DNA of 28,908 nt from Branchiostoma floridae (lineage: Eukaryota; Chordata; Leptocardii; Amphioxiformes; Branchiostomatidae): assembly GCF_000003815.2 (NCBI RefSeq), contig NC_049983.1, positions 932,560 through 961,467 on the forward strand, in the 5' to 3' direction. Of the stretch, positions 1-10,169 are shown piece by piece. The notes under the pieces were generated by a model that was not told the origin of the DNA, made no database searches, and saw only the letters and a list, made by a program, of their open reading frames with translations. Every line of letters starts with the position of its first letter. Position 1 is the stretch's first letter. A program made the translations under genes and the position numbers.

Positions 1-46
1 CAAATATATCGTAAAGATTTCCTCATTTATTGGTTTCTAGCACTGG

Positions 47-172
47 ATGTGTCAATAGCCTAAACAGGCTATCGCCACACTGAGTGTGCCAATAGCCTAA
101 ACAGGCTATCGCCACACTGAGTGTGTCGATAGCCTGTTTAGGCTATCGACACACTGGGTGTGTCAATAGCCT
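47..172. repeat. 37-bp palindromic tandem repeat
   Basis: About 3.4 units of 37 bp occur at 47-83, 84-120, 121-157 and a partial 158-172. Each unit has a dyad core, AGCCTAAACAGGCT, inside flanking GTGTG/CACAC. In the third unit the core is in the opposite orientation (AGCCTGTTTAGGCT), making 121-154 an almost perfect 34-bp palindrome. No gene is associated with it. Confidence 0.85.
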
Positions 173-537
173 CGCTCAACAACAATTGTTGACTCATCCA
201 TATTTGTATTAAAAAGGCAATGCATTTGTATACTAGTAGAGTTGTAATAGATTATACGAAAGCCGATGTACTCTTTTCTGGTAAATTTGTTGTAAAAATC
301 TTTCTTTGATATACATGTATCAGATTTTGGAGGCGTATATTACAGGTGATGTTTTTACCTCTTTATTGTGTTGAAAGATCCTATTCTACTCATGCTCTGC
401 AATTTGCATGGCGGTTACATTACACTTACAGTTGTTCTCCACCCCCACTCCCATTCAAATACACCTCTAATCTTCTATTTCTTGTTCATTTATTAACCAC
501 CACCAACCAGGCGGTATTAACAACAATCACAAGAGGT

Positions 538-660
538 CTTACCTGTAGGTCTATGGTGATTACCAGTCTCCACGACTTCTGGAATCACGTAAAATTGCGT
601 AAGTTTGGAGGAGATGGGACGGCGATGCAAAACAAAATGGCGGACGTCAGCTCGCAGTGC
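538..660 (-). promoter_or_regulatory. Orphan ZNF-family promoter and noncoding first exon (copy 0)
   Basis: The minus strand carries a first-exon 3' end ACCTACAG followed by donor GTAAG; the last exon base is at 543. About 90 bp upstream, at 633-650, is CAAAATGGCGGACGTCAG on the plus strand, which on the minus strand is a CRE-like TGACGTCC followed by a YY1-like GCCATTTTG. The block aligns with similar blocks at 4682-4810 and 10028-10160, each upstream of a zinc-finger coding exon. Nothing from 1 to 537 codes for fingers, so I infer that the gene's coding exon lies beyond the left edge. The plus strand also reads ATGGCGGAC and then a GTGAG donor-like site, so divergent transcription is possible but unsupported. 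Confidence 0.6.
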
Positions 661-669
661 CAAAGGTGA

Positions 670-1396
670 GAGGTCACAGGCCTGATACATCCTTCACAAA
701 GGGTGAACCCGAGATCACCGCATAACGCTTTAATGAACGAATTGACATCTTTATATCATACACTATAGTAATGTAGTACAATGGCAATGGAATAACATAT
801 ATTAGACGATGGTAATAACTTCATACACTATAGCTGTACGCAAATCAAATCTTACCAAAAATTTACAAATCCTTCAACAAGTCCTCCGGTCCTCCTCAAG
901 GTGATCTGACCCGACGACTACGTCACATGACCATAGCGGAATTGTGACGTCGTCAACGGCTTCAGTGACGTAAATTTCAATATTCATATAGCCATTATCT
1001 AAACTTCAAAGCCATGTCAGAACTTGGAGACGGGGTCATGGATAAATATTGTGTTGTATGACATAGACTTGAAAAATGAGTAGAGATTGTAGTGCCTTGT
1101 CATAATTATCAGCTTCACTAACAGAAGAAGATATATGCCCCTCCTTGCTCACGGTTAGGATTCGAAGTATACTGTTTATAACAAGGAAGGTATTGAACAA
1201 TGATCTAAATCAATAAATCATATGCTTTGCTTACACTAAATTTGTTTTGAACAATATTGTTCAGTGAGTTAGGAAACATGTTTCTGCATACGTATTTTTC
1301 TTACAAAAACGTTGAGAAAATATATTTACAGAAAAATACGCACATGTACACTATACACAATATGCCGCTTGCGTATGTTGTAAATATTAACTCAAA
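670..1396. other. No recognisable gene
   Basis: AT-rich sequence between the orphan promoter copy and a small inverted-repeat element. I see no convincing open frame, RNA gene or transposon end. Resemblance to the copy at about 10190-10230 (AGATCACCGCATAACG at about 711-726) shows that the duplicated ZNF-family upstream region extends a little into this stretch. Confidence 0.5.
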
Positions 1397-1399
1397 ATA

Positions 1400-1607
1400 C
1401 TGTAAATGCAGAAACTTTCGCGGTGGATTAATGTTCGCGGTTTTCGCGGCGGCCGCTTCCCCGCGAATTTAAAACCACCGCGAACATTTTTCCATAACAG
1501 TAAGAGATTACAGCGCATGGCGCTACCGCGAAATTAAATCCACCGCGAAAAGTCCATTTTCCCGCAACCGCGAAATTAAATCCCCGCGAACCTAAATGCA
1601 TTTACAG
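1400..1607. mobile_element. 208-bp TA-flanked inverted-repeat element (MITE)
   Basis: The left end CTGTAAATGCA and right end TGCATTTACAG are inverted copies, flanked by TA on both sides (1398-1399 and 1608-1609). The interior is rich in CGCGG/CCGCG words, such as CCGCGAAATTAAATCC at two places. The TA duplication fits a Tc1/mariner-type or other TA-targeting family. There is no coding capacity. Confidence 0.75.
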
Positions 1608-1989
1608 TATTTGGAAAAAAAAGACCCAAAACAAGAAGTTGCATAGATGATAGAAACTTTAAATAATATCATGATCACAGTTTTACAGAGAATGTGAAAA
1701 ATAAACGCCTTGTCCATATTTGCCATAATCCTTGACAGCCTGCTTGGACACGTCTGTCTCTAAAGTCACAGCAAGTAAATTGTATGTACTGTATAAAGTC
1801 TACTACAAAAAGCAGATGAAAAAAAGAGCAACGCAGCCATTGAATCTTAACACGGCATAGCACAGCTGCAAATTAAGATTTACTGTAGTTAACATGGTAG
1901 CTCCTAGGTTTTTTCTTTCATTTTGCTCTTCAAGTTTGAAGAGTACAAATACATAGATATGTTTGATTTCCTATCTGAAGAGTTGACAG

Positions 1990-2115
1990 TTATACGATTA
2001 TTCACCTGTATGTGTTCTTATATGTAAAAATAATTTATCCTTTGTAGCTATCCTGTAGTTTCACAGAGAATATAGTTGTAAGGTATTTCTTCTGTATGAT
2101 TTGCTCGATTAGACC
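1990..2115 (-). pseudogene. Relic zinc finger downstream of ZNF-1
   Basis: On the minus strand this stretch reads YRIATKDKLFLHIRTHTGE and then a stop. This matches the second half of a C2H2 finger and its linker in the local style (compare YRTAEKSYLFLHLKTHTGE in ZNF-1). The first half, which carries the cysteines, is in another frame (ILCETTG is visible), so the finger is broken. It is probably the remains of an older, longer array or another family copy. Confidence 0.65.
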
Positions 2116-2339
2116 CTCGAATTGTACTGTGCTTGTCTCAAAACAGACGTTTCAGCTGGATGAAAAAAGAGAAGAATTTGGCCAAATAGGGACAAATAAG
2201 TTGCCATGGGATTTCAGCCATTTTTTGTAGTCTGTTCACTCCTAGGCCAATTAACTCATTCTAGGGTTTTATTCCTAACTTGGCCAAAGTCCCCTTTTAC
2301 TGGCGGAGTCTATTACTGGCAGATACTAGTCCTGTACAC

Positions 2340-2515
2340 CGCAAAAACGTTACTCACCAGTGTGCTTTTTTTTCATTGTCTTAATTTGATTTCTCTGCAG
2401 CATAATACCCACACTGGTAACACCTGAAGGTGTTTTCTCTTGTATTGGTTCTCATATGTTAATACAAGAAAGACCAATAAGTTACCCACAATGTCTACAT
2501 ATGTAGGGTTTATCA
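2340..2515 (-). pseudogene. Decayed fingers immediately after the ZNF-1 stop
   Basis: Directly past the ZNF-1 stop the minus strand continues with finger-like sequence. KPYICRHCG is followed by a stop, and later comes GYYAAEKSN in another frame and an HTGE-type linker at about 2355. Two fingers are recognisable, with in-frame stops and frame changes. They show that the ancestral array was longer than the present 12 fingers. Confidence 0.75.
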
Positions 2516-3762
2516 TTAGTGTTTTGCTACATGTTGGTCCAAAGACAGTTTGTGTGCAGCAGAATAGTCACACTGGTCACACTTGTAGGGTTTTTCTCCT
2601 GTATGGGTTCTCATATGTTTGGGTAAGTATGACTTTTTAGCTGTCCTGTACCCACATTCCCTATAGCTACACATATATGGTTTGTCACCGGTATGTATTT
2701 TTATATGATGGTCTAAACTAGATTTTACTGATGCAGAATAGTCACACTGGTCACACTTGTAAGGCCTTTCTCCTGTGTGGGTTCTCATGTGTCGGGATAA
2801 TTCAGACTTTCTAGCCGCCTTGTACCCACACTCCCCACAGTTGTAGGGTTTCCTGCCGGTGTGTTTTGATTGATGCTGATGTAACTTCGATTTCGTTAAT
2901 GCAGAATAGTCACACTGGTCACACTTAAAAGGTTTTTCCCCAGTGTGAGTTTTTAAATGTAAGAATAAGTAAGACTTTTCAGCCGTCCTGTACCCACACT
3001 TCTCACACATGTAGGGTTTGTCACCATTGTGTTTTGCCAGATGTATTTCTAAACTACGTTTTTCTGATGCAGAATAGTCACACTGGTCACATCTGTGAGG
3101 TTTTTCTCCTGTATGGGTTCTGAAATGTCGAGATAAGTGAGTTTTGTGAGTCGTCCTGTAACCGCACTTCTCACACATGTAGCGTTTCTCACCGGTGTGT
3201 TTTGCCTGATGATGTTGGGTCAAAGTGGATTTCACTGCTGCAGAATAGTCGCACAGATCACACTTGTAAGGTTTTTCTCCTGTGTGGGTTCTCATGTGTC
3301 GGGATAAGTCACACTTGTTGTCTGACCTGTACCCACAATCTCCACACATGTAGGGCTTCTCACCGGTGTGTTTTGCCTTATGTTTATCCAAGTTGGATTT
3401 GTCTGTAGCAGAATAGCTGCATTGGTCACACTTGTACGGTTTTGCGTGGATTCTCATATGTCGGGATAAGTTAAAGTTATAAGTTGTCTTGTACGTACAC
3501 TCACTGCACGTGTAGGTTTTCTCACCAGCGTGTTTAACAACAAGCCTTCTCTTCTTCTCTTTGCTATCCTGTACCTGTGAGGTTGATGTGTTGTCAGGTT
3601 GTCGAAAGTTCACATCACACGTTTCCTGCTGCAGGCTCATGTCTGCTGTCTGGGTCTCCATACTGTCACTCTCATTCACAGGGTGCTCCGAATCATGCAC
3701 CTCTTACCATGGTACCCAACACAAAGCTGTCCCGAAGAATGTTCACGGCTGGAATCTTCCAT
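2516..3762 (-). CDS. ZNF-1: 12-finger C2H2 zinc-finger protein
   Basis: A probable nuclear DNA-binding protein; target and partners are unknown. Twelve C2H2 fingers run from about 3510 to the stop, alternating CGYR-type and CDQCDYSA-type, mostly joined by TGEKP linkers. Exceptions are the short AKP linker between fingers 1 and 2, an H-x4-H finger 4, and a C-x4-C finger 11. The coding exon starts after acceptor TTGCCCCACAG at 3769. Its first ATG (3762, context AGAAATGG) reads MEDSSREHSSGQLC, then reaches a stop after 28 codons. The finger frame is one base off and has its first ATG at 3661 (381 aa from there). A one-base insertion near 3700 or a downstream start would reconcile this. The segment DNTSTSQVQ before the fingers is shared with ZNF-2, showing tandem paralogy. 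The first exon is at about 4687-4800. Confidence 0.88.
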
Positions 3763-4048
3763 TTCTGTTCTGTGGGGCAATAGATTATAATGTGTTGCTA
3801 AACGTGTGACACATACTAAGCATTTGGTTGTGTGCAAACTGCAATAACGATTGTCATGTTATAAAACTACATTTTTTTTAACCAACACTGGAAGACCTAC
3901 CCACTTCTGATGTGTTTTCGTCAGTCATCTTCTTAAAAAGTAGAAAGAAAACAAATTTCTCGTGACAAACTCACTGTTTGGAAAATGTAGGTCTATATCG
4001 TATGTGGTGGTGCCATGCAATGAATGATTTTCACCAAGACAATGATTT

Positions 4049-4365
4049 CAGGGCTCGAAATACTTTTTTCTGCAACATCAAAAAGTACCTGCACCAGACA
4101 TATTTTACCTGGACCACTCTGAATTTAGGAAGTATGAACCATACAAAATTGTTCAGGAACCATTGAAATTTTTACTCTTTTCACTTCATGGGTGGTATTA
4201 CATTCAATGCATCTTAATAACAATCCACATACACCTACGTCATATAACATTTATGCATAAAAACCAGTACATGGATCAGTGCAGATTAGGTGCAGGTAAA
4301 AATACCTGCACATGTCTAATTCTACCTGCACTAACCTGCATGTGTAGGTGGTATTGCGAGCCCAG
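4049..4365. mobile_element. 317-bp inverted-repeat element in the ZNF-1 intron
   Basis: The left end CAGGGCTCGAAATAC and right end GTATTGCGAGCCCAG are inverted repeats with one or two mismatches. GATTT flanks both sides (4044-4048 and 4366-4370). The interior has smaller palindromes around GTGCAGGT/ACCTGCAC. The CAGGG-type end resembles hAT families, but a 5-bp duplication is not the usual 8 bp, so the superfamily is open. Confidence 0.6.
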
Positions 4366-4452
4366 GATTTGCTTATCACATGGAATTATACAGTACCTGC
4401 GTATAACATCAGTGTATAATCAGAGTCTTGTGTGTCAGATTTTGAAATGCAG

Positions 4453-4608
4453 TAGCTGCAGTGCGACTGTTGGTTTTACGCTCCATAAGCGGTCCTGGAG
4501 ACAACTCACCATCTTTTTGTCTACCTTGTCCCCCCAACGACCAGGAGGTCAAGGGACCAGGTAGGTACCATAAGTGGGAGCGTAAAACCAACAGTCGCAC
4601 TGCGGCTA
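4453..4608. mobile_element. 156-bp MITE with perfect 9-bp target duplication
   Basis: 32-bp terminal inverted repeats at 4453-4484 and 4577-4608 begin TAGCTGCAGTGCGAC and differ at one position. The element is flanked by identical 9-bp copies GAAATGCAG (4444-4452 and 4609-4617). It has no coding capacity. A 9-bp duplication is typical of Mutator-like elements, so this is probably a nonautonomous member of such a family. It lies in the ZNF-1 intron. The near-identical arms suggest a fairly recent insertion. Confidence 0.85.
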
Positions 4609-4681
4609 GAAATGCAGGTGACCCTGTATACATCCCACTGCCCCCCTCCCCATCAAAACAACAATCATAAACACACTTGAA

Positions 4682-4815
4682 CTTACCTGTAGGTCTGTGG
4701 TGTTTAGCAGTCTTCGCAACCTCTGGAATTCTGTAAAATCTCGACAATTCTTCGGAGATGATAGCAAAAACGAAGATGCAAAACAAAATGGCGGACGTCA
4801 GCTCACTCAAGGGCA
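4682..4815 (-). promoter_or_regulatory. ZNF-1 promoter and noncoding first exon
   Basis: The first exon ends ACCTACAG (last base 4687) followed by donor GTAAG, and splices to the acceptor at 3769. Upstream, at 4784-4801, is the joined site CAAAATGGCGGACGTCAG (plus-strand reading), containing YY1-like AAAATGGCGG and CRE-like GACGTCA. The same arrangement recurs upstream of ZNF-2 and at 538-660. I infer transcription from near this site on the minus strand; the exact start cannot be read from sequence. Confidence 0.65.
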
Positions 4816-5094
4816 AAGGTGAGAGGTCACTTACCCGATACACTCTTCTAGTATTGTATACATAAATTGTGCCCCAATTTCTAATCTGGTTCTTAAACAA
4901 ATGACTAATTCTAGAATTCAAATCAAAACCGATGTCATAGGTTTCTGTAGATCTGTTATTAATAATCAGACTTGTGTACAATACCAGTAACCACAACTGC
5001 AAGGACTGCTGCCCCTGCTAGGAGGCATCGTTCAGCTAAAGGCTCGCTGTGGCCAATATTGTCTTCGCCAAAAGTACACAACGGTTGGTTACCC

Positions 5095-5098
<4 letters not shown>

Positions 5099-5180
<82 letters not shown>
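5099..5180. repeat. (TA)41 microsatellite
   Basis: An uninterrupted run of 41 TA dinucleotides. The open frames reading IYIYIY on both strands are artefacts of it. Confidence 0.98.
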
Positions 5181-5185
<5 letters not shown>

Positions 5186-5189
5186 CAAA

Positions 5190-5600
5190 ATTATGATTAA
5201 AAACGACAAATTGTCTTTTATCGCGCAGGTTTATTTTAGTTTTCAAACATTTACGTGCCATTAGAAAAGTGAACATACAATTGACCAGAATGATAATATT
5301 TTAAGCGCTTATATTGTTGCAAATGTTATTATTTCATATGTATGTATGTAGAACCTTCAAAACATACTGGAGTTACACAAGTTTAGTTTAGATGCTTGTC
5401 AATATATCGAAAGTCAGATAAATGCTACATGATCTAGAGATAGCTTTCACACAAGAGTAGACACTTGTGATACTGCTTATTAACTCTGAATCTCTAATGA
5501 TTATGTTACCTGCAATTAGTCAACGGACAAGAATTTGCAATACAAGTATTAATTGATGCAAGGATATCTTCCACAGATGCCTGTCAACAGAGAGCATTAC
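5190..5600. other. No recognisable gene
   Basis: AT-rich intergenic sequence after the microsatellite; I see only a short ATGTATGTATGTA run near 5338-5350. Confidence 0.5.
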
Positions 5601-5603
5601 CGC

Positions 5604-5745
5604 GGATTTAGTAGAATTCTTTTACACAACCAATTTGTACTCACTTTGCTTAGTAATACGTTAGAAGCTCGGAGGAACCTCTATGAGAGACACCGAAACG
5701 TAAGCAACGTGGGTCCAAATTGGTTGTGTAAGGGAAACCGCAGGA
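5604..5745. repeat. Inverted repeat, possible small hairpin element
   Basis: Perfect 16-bp arms TTACACAACCAATTTG (5622-5637) and its complement (5716-5731) continue imperfectly inward and outward, for example CCGCGGATTT against CCTGCGGTTTCC. The boundaries are uncertain and I see no clear target duplication. It may be a decayed MITE. Confidence 0.55.
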
Positions 5746-5774
5746 TAAGACATTAGAAGTTTGCTGCACCTTAT

Positions 5775-5950
5775 CTCATATTGTAAGTTTTCTCTCTTGT
5801 ATGGGTTCTCATTTGTTGGGCCAAGTGAACCTCTTTAGCGGCCCTATGCCATACTCCCCACACAAGGGTTTCATACTGGTGCAGATGTCTGCCAAATTAG
5901 ATTTATATGATGTAGAAATGTCACACTGGTTACGCCTGCTATATTCCTCA
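5775..5950 (-). pseudogene. Decayed zinc fingers downstream of ZNF-2
   Basis: The minus strand reads QCDISTSYKSNLAD, then LCGEYGIGPLKRFTWPNK and a stop, then EPIQERK. These correspond to a CDQCDYSA finger and a CGECGYR finger whose histidines and linkers have been lost or shifted. ZNF-2 ends with its own non-finger tail before this, so these belong to a different, dead copy or an older 3' part. Confidence 0.7.
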
Positions 5951-6270
5951 GCAACTAGCCAGGACACGTCTGCCTTTATTCATTCATATGTTCAGTTGGC
6001 TATCAATACAGCCAGCCAAGGTCGACCAGCTAGCTGTGGCTATTACAAAGGTCTTGCCATGGGAGAGAAATACAAGATACATTGGGTAATACAAGATACA
6101 TTGATGTAGATCAATTATAGTTACATCAGATTTGTATTACATTTAATTATAATACAAGGTATATACGTACTCTTATAGATGTCTACCTTATGCTTATTTC
6201 TTTACTACAGAGTAGCTACCATGCTCAGGTACAGATTAAGACTACAGTTAACATGGTAACTTGAGTGGCT
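5951..6270. other. No recognisable gene
   Basis: Spacer between relic fingers and ZNF-2. It contains a two-copy 19-bp-period repeat of AATACAAGATACATTG at about 6070-6104. Confidence 0.5.
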
Positions 6271-6279
6271 CTTACACTT

Positions 6280-8160
<1,881 letters not shown>

Positions 8161-8177
8161 CTGTTGACACAACCTCT

Positions 8178-9700
8178 TCATTCCTGGTATCTCTTATGCG
8201 CCCAAAACCTGTCCAGCATTGTTTTGAAAGTGTTCACGCTGCTTGCTGATACCACTTCCTCGGGCAAAGAGTTCCACAATCGAACTGTCCTTACAGAGAG
8301 AGACTGGCGTCGCACATTTGATCTGACTAGCGGCACTTTGACCTTGAAGCAGTGACCTCTTGTCTTGTCGAGGTTTGCTAACTCGAAGAAGTTCTCGGGA
8401 TCAATTCTTTCTTTCTTAGTCATGATCTCATATAACTGGATCATATCGCCCCTTTCTCTTCTATACTTGAGTGTTGGTAGGTTTAACTTCCTGAGTCCGG
8501 AACTATACGGCATCCCTGGAAACTATACGGCATCCCATTTAGCGAGGGAACCAGCCTTGTTGTCCTATGTTGGAATCTCTCAATTAGCTTTTGGTCAGAA
8601 CTGAAATGGGGGCCCCAGACCACATTTGCATATTCCAAGTGTGGCCTGACCATGGACTTGTAAAGAATAGGTACTGATCTTTCATCTAAATTGGTAAACG
8701 TTCTCTTCACAAGCCCTAAAACCTGATTACCCTTCAGAGCTGCTGCAGCAGTATTAACATGAAAATTGAGCTGTTCATCTACCGCTAAACCTAAATCTTT
8801 CTCGACTCTAGTTTGTTCTAGTTCATGACCACCTACTGTATACTTGGCCCTCTGGTTCTTACTACCCAGATGTAGAACCTTACTAGTACACTTGCCAGCG
8901 TTAAAAGGTAGCTGCCAGATCTCTGACCTGAGTGCTCCACCGCACACAAGTCTAGCTGTAAAGCCACCTGGTCAGCATGTGTACAGATGGGTCGGTAAAT
9001 CTTACTATCATCTGCAAAAATCTTAACCGTGCTACTTATCACTTCGGGTAAGTCATTTATGTAGACGACAAATAGAGTCGGCCCAAGTACACTACCTTGC
9101 GGAATGCCACTTGTAACTTCACACCAAGGAGACTGTGTACCATTTATCACAACACTCCTTTGGTCTAGGAAGTCACGCATCCATGTAAGCGGTGTACCAC
9201 CAATTCCATATGCCTTAAGTTCCACTAATAACCTCTGATGGGGCACAGAATTGAAGGTCTTTCTAAAATTCAAATATACAGAGTCGAATGGTTCACCCCT
9301 CTCCAGGCTTTGGGACCAATCATTCATGACATCTAATAATTGGGTTGTACATGATCTATTGAGGACGAAGCCATGCTGTGAGTCAGTGAATTGTGCTAAA
9401 TTGTCAGATAGCACTGTTTCTTTTCTTGCCAAAAATAGTCTAGATTTCACTTGTGCTGCGTGTATTATGGGTGATATGGATGCAAAAGTAAGAATCAAAA
9501 GGGACGTAAACAAGAACCGCTTAGTGGAGTCGGTAGTAGGTACTTTAAGGGATGTCACTAGGAAGATATACGAGCTACTGGGGGGTGTCACTACAGTACC
9601 TGAAGTAGAGGTTGGGAGGGACGAGGGTACTGTGTCCTCGAATGTCAACACGAAGACAGAGCAGGATGCAGTAGCTACCATGGTAGGAGACTACATCAGT
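8178..9700 (-). mobile_element. Broken CR1/Rex-like LINE (reverse transcriptase remnant)
   Basis: Minus-strand non-LTR retrotransposon remnant inside the ZNF-2 intron. The reverse-transcriptase part shows HGFVLNRSCTTQLL, FNSVPHQRLL, SGIPQGSVLGPTLF, YINDLP and the catalytic-type FADDSK (about 9390-8960). A frame change near 8940 leads to WQLPFNAGKC, KDLGLAVDEQLNFH and MVRPHLEYANVVWGP. A second change at 8501-8536 leads to the C-terminal part, RERGDMIQLYEIM to LWNSLPEEVV, ending at 8178. The second change is caused by a 20-bp tandem duplication. Upstream of about 9440 the conserved N-terminal fingers of the polymerase are missing, and only a weak linker-like stretch (VLTFEDTVPSSLPTS) remains. 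No endonuclease is visible. It is dead and 5'-truncated. Confidence 0.88.
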
Positions 9701-10027
9701 AGTATAAATAATGAACAGAATAAATATGGATATCTTGTTTTGATATATTATCTTTTCTCCATTATGCAATAAAATGCAATATATAGAATAGATTTATAGT
9801 ATTATAGTATCCGTGTTAACAAAAAAAATTCTACAATTTTTCCTTTTTTCGAACATTTTCTGGATGATACAACGAACCATTTCTTATTGTAAATCTAGGG
9901 TACAAATCGTCAATCAGCCTCACAATTCCACAACCCCCTCCATCAAATACCAACCACAAACACATTACTAATTTCAAATTACTGTCGACCAAGCACCCAA
10001 CAGGAATCATCAACGACAATCATATGT
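9701..10027 (-). other. ZNF-2 intron, distal part
   Basis: AT-rich intron sequence between the LINE remnant and the first-exon donor. No feature is recognised. Confidence 0.45.
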
Positions 10028-10160
10028 CTTACCTGTAGGTCTGTGGTGGTTAGCGGTCTCACAGTTTCTGGAATTCCGTAAAAATCGTTTCAGTTTGGAG
10101 GAGATGAGTAACGATAATGATGGCACGAAACGAAATGGCGGACGTCAGGTCACCGACGGA
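10028..10160 (-). promoter_or_regulatory. ZNF-2 promoter and noncoding first exon
   Basis: The first exon ends ACCTACAG (last base 10033) with donor GTAAG, pairing with the acceptor before 7300. The joined YY1-like/CRE-like site at 10131-10148 reads CGAAATGGCGGACGTCAG, one base different from the other two copies. The plus-strand GTGAGAGG seen after this site in copies 0 and 1 is GTCAAAAG here, which weakens the idea of a conserved divergent plus-strand exon. Confidence 0.65.
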
Positions 10161-10169
10161 GCAAAGGTC

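Noticed and set aside
346-669. 107-codon plus-strand frame ending MADVSSQCQR
   Set aside because: Lies over the duplicated promoter/first-exon block. The ATGGCGGAC is better explained as the conserved YY1/CRE-like site, since downstream codons and the donor-like GTGAG are not kept in copy 3.
5049-5276. IYIYIY frames on both strands
   Set aside because: Translation of the TA microsatellite.
9251-9772. 173-codon plus-strand frame
   Set aside because: Opposite strand of the LINE remnant; no recognisable domain and the minus strand shows clear RT motifs.
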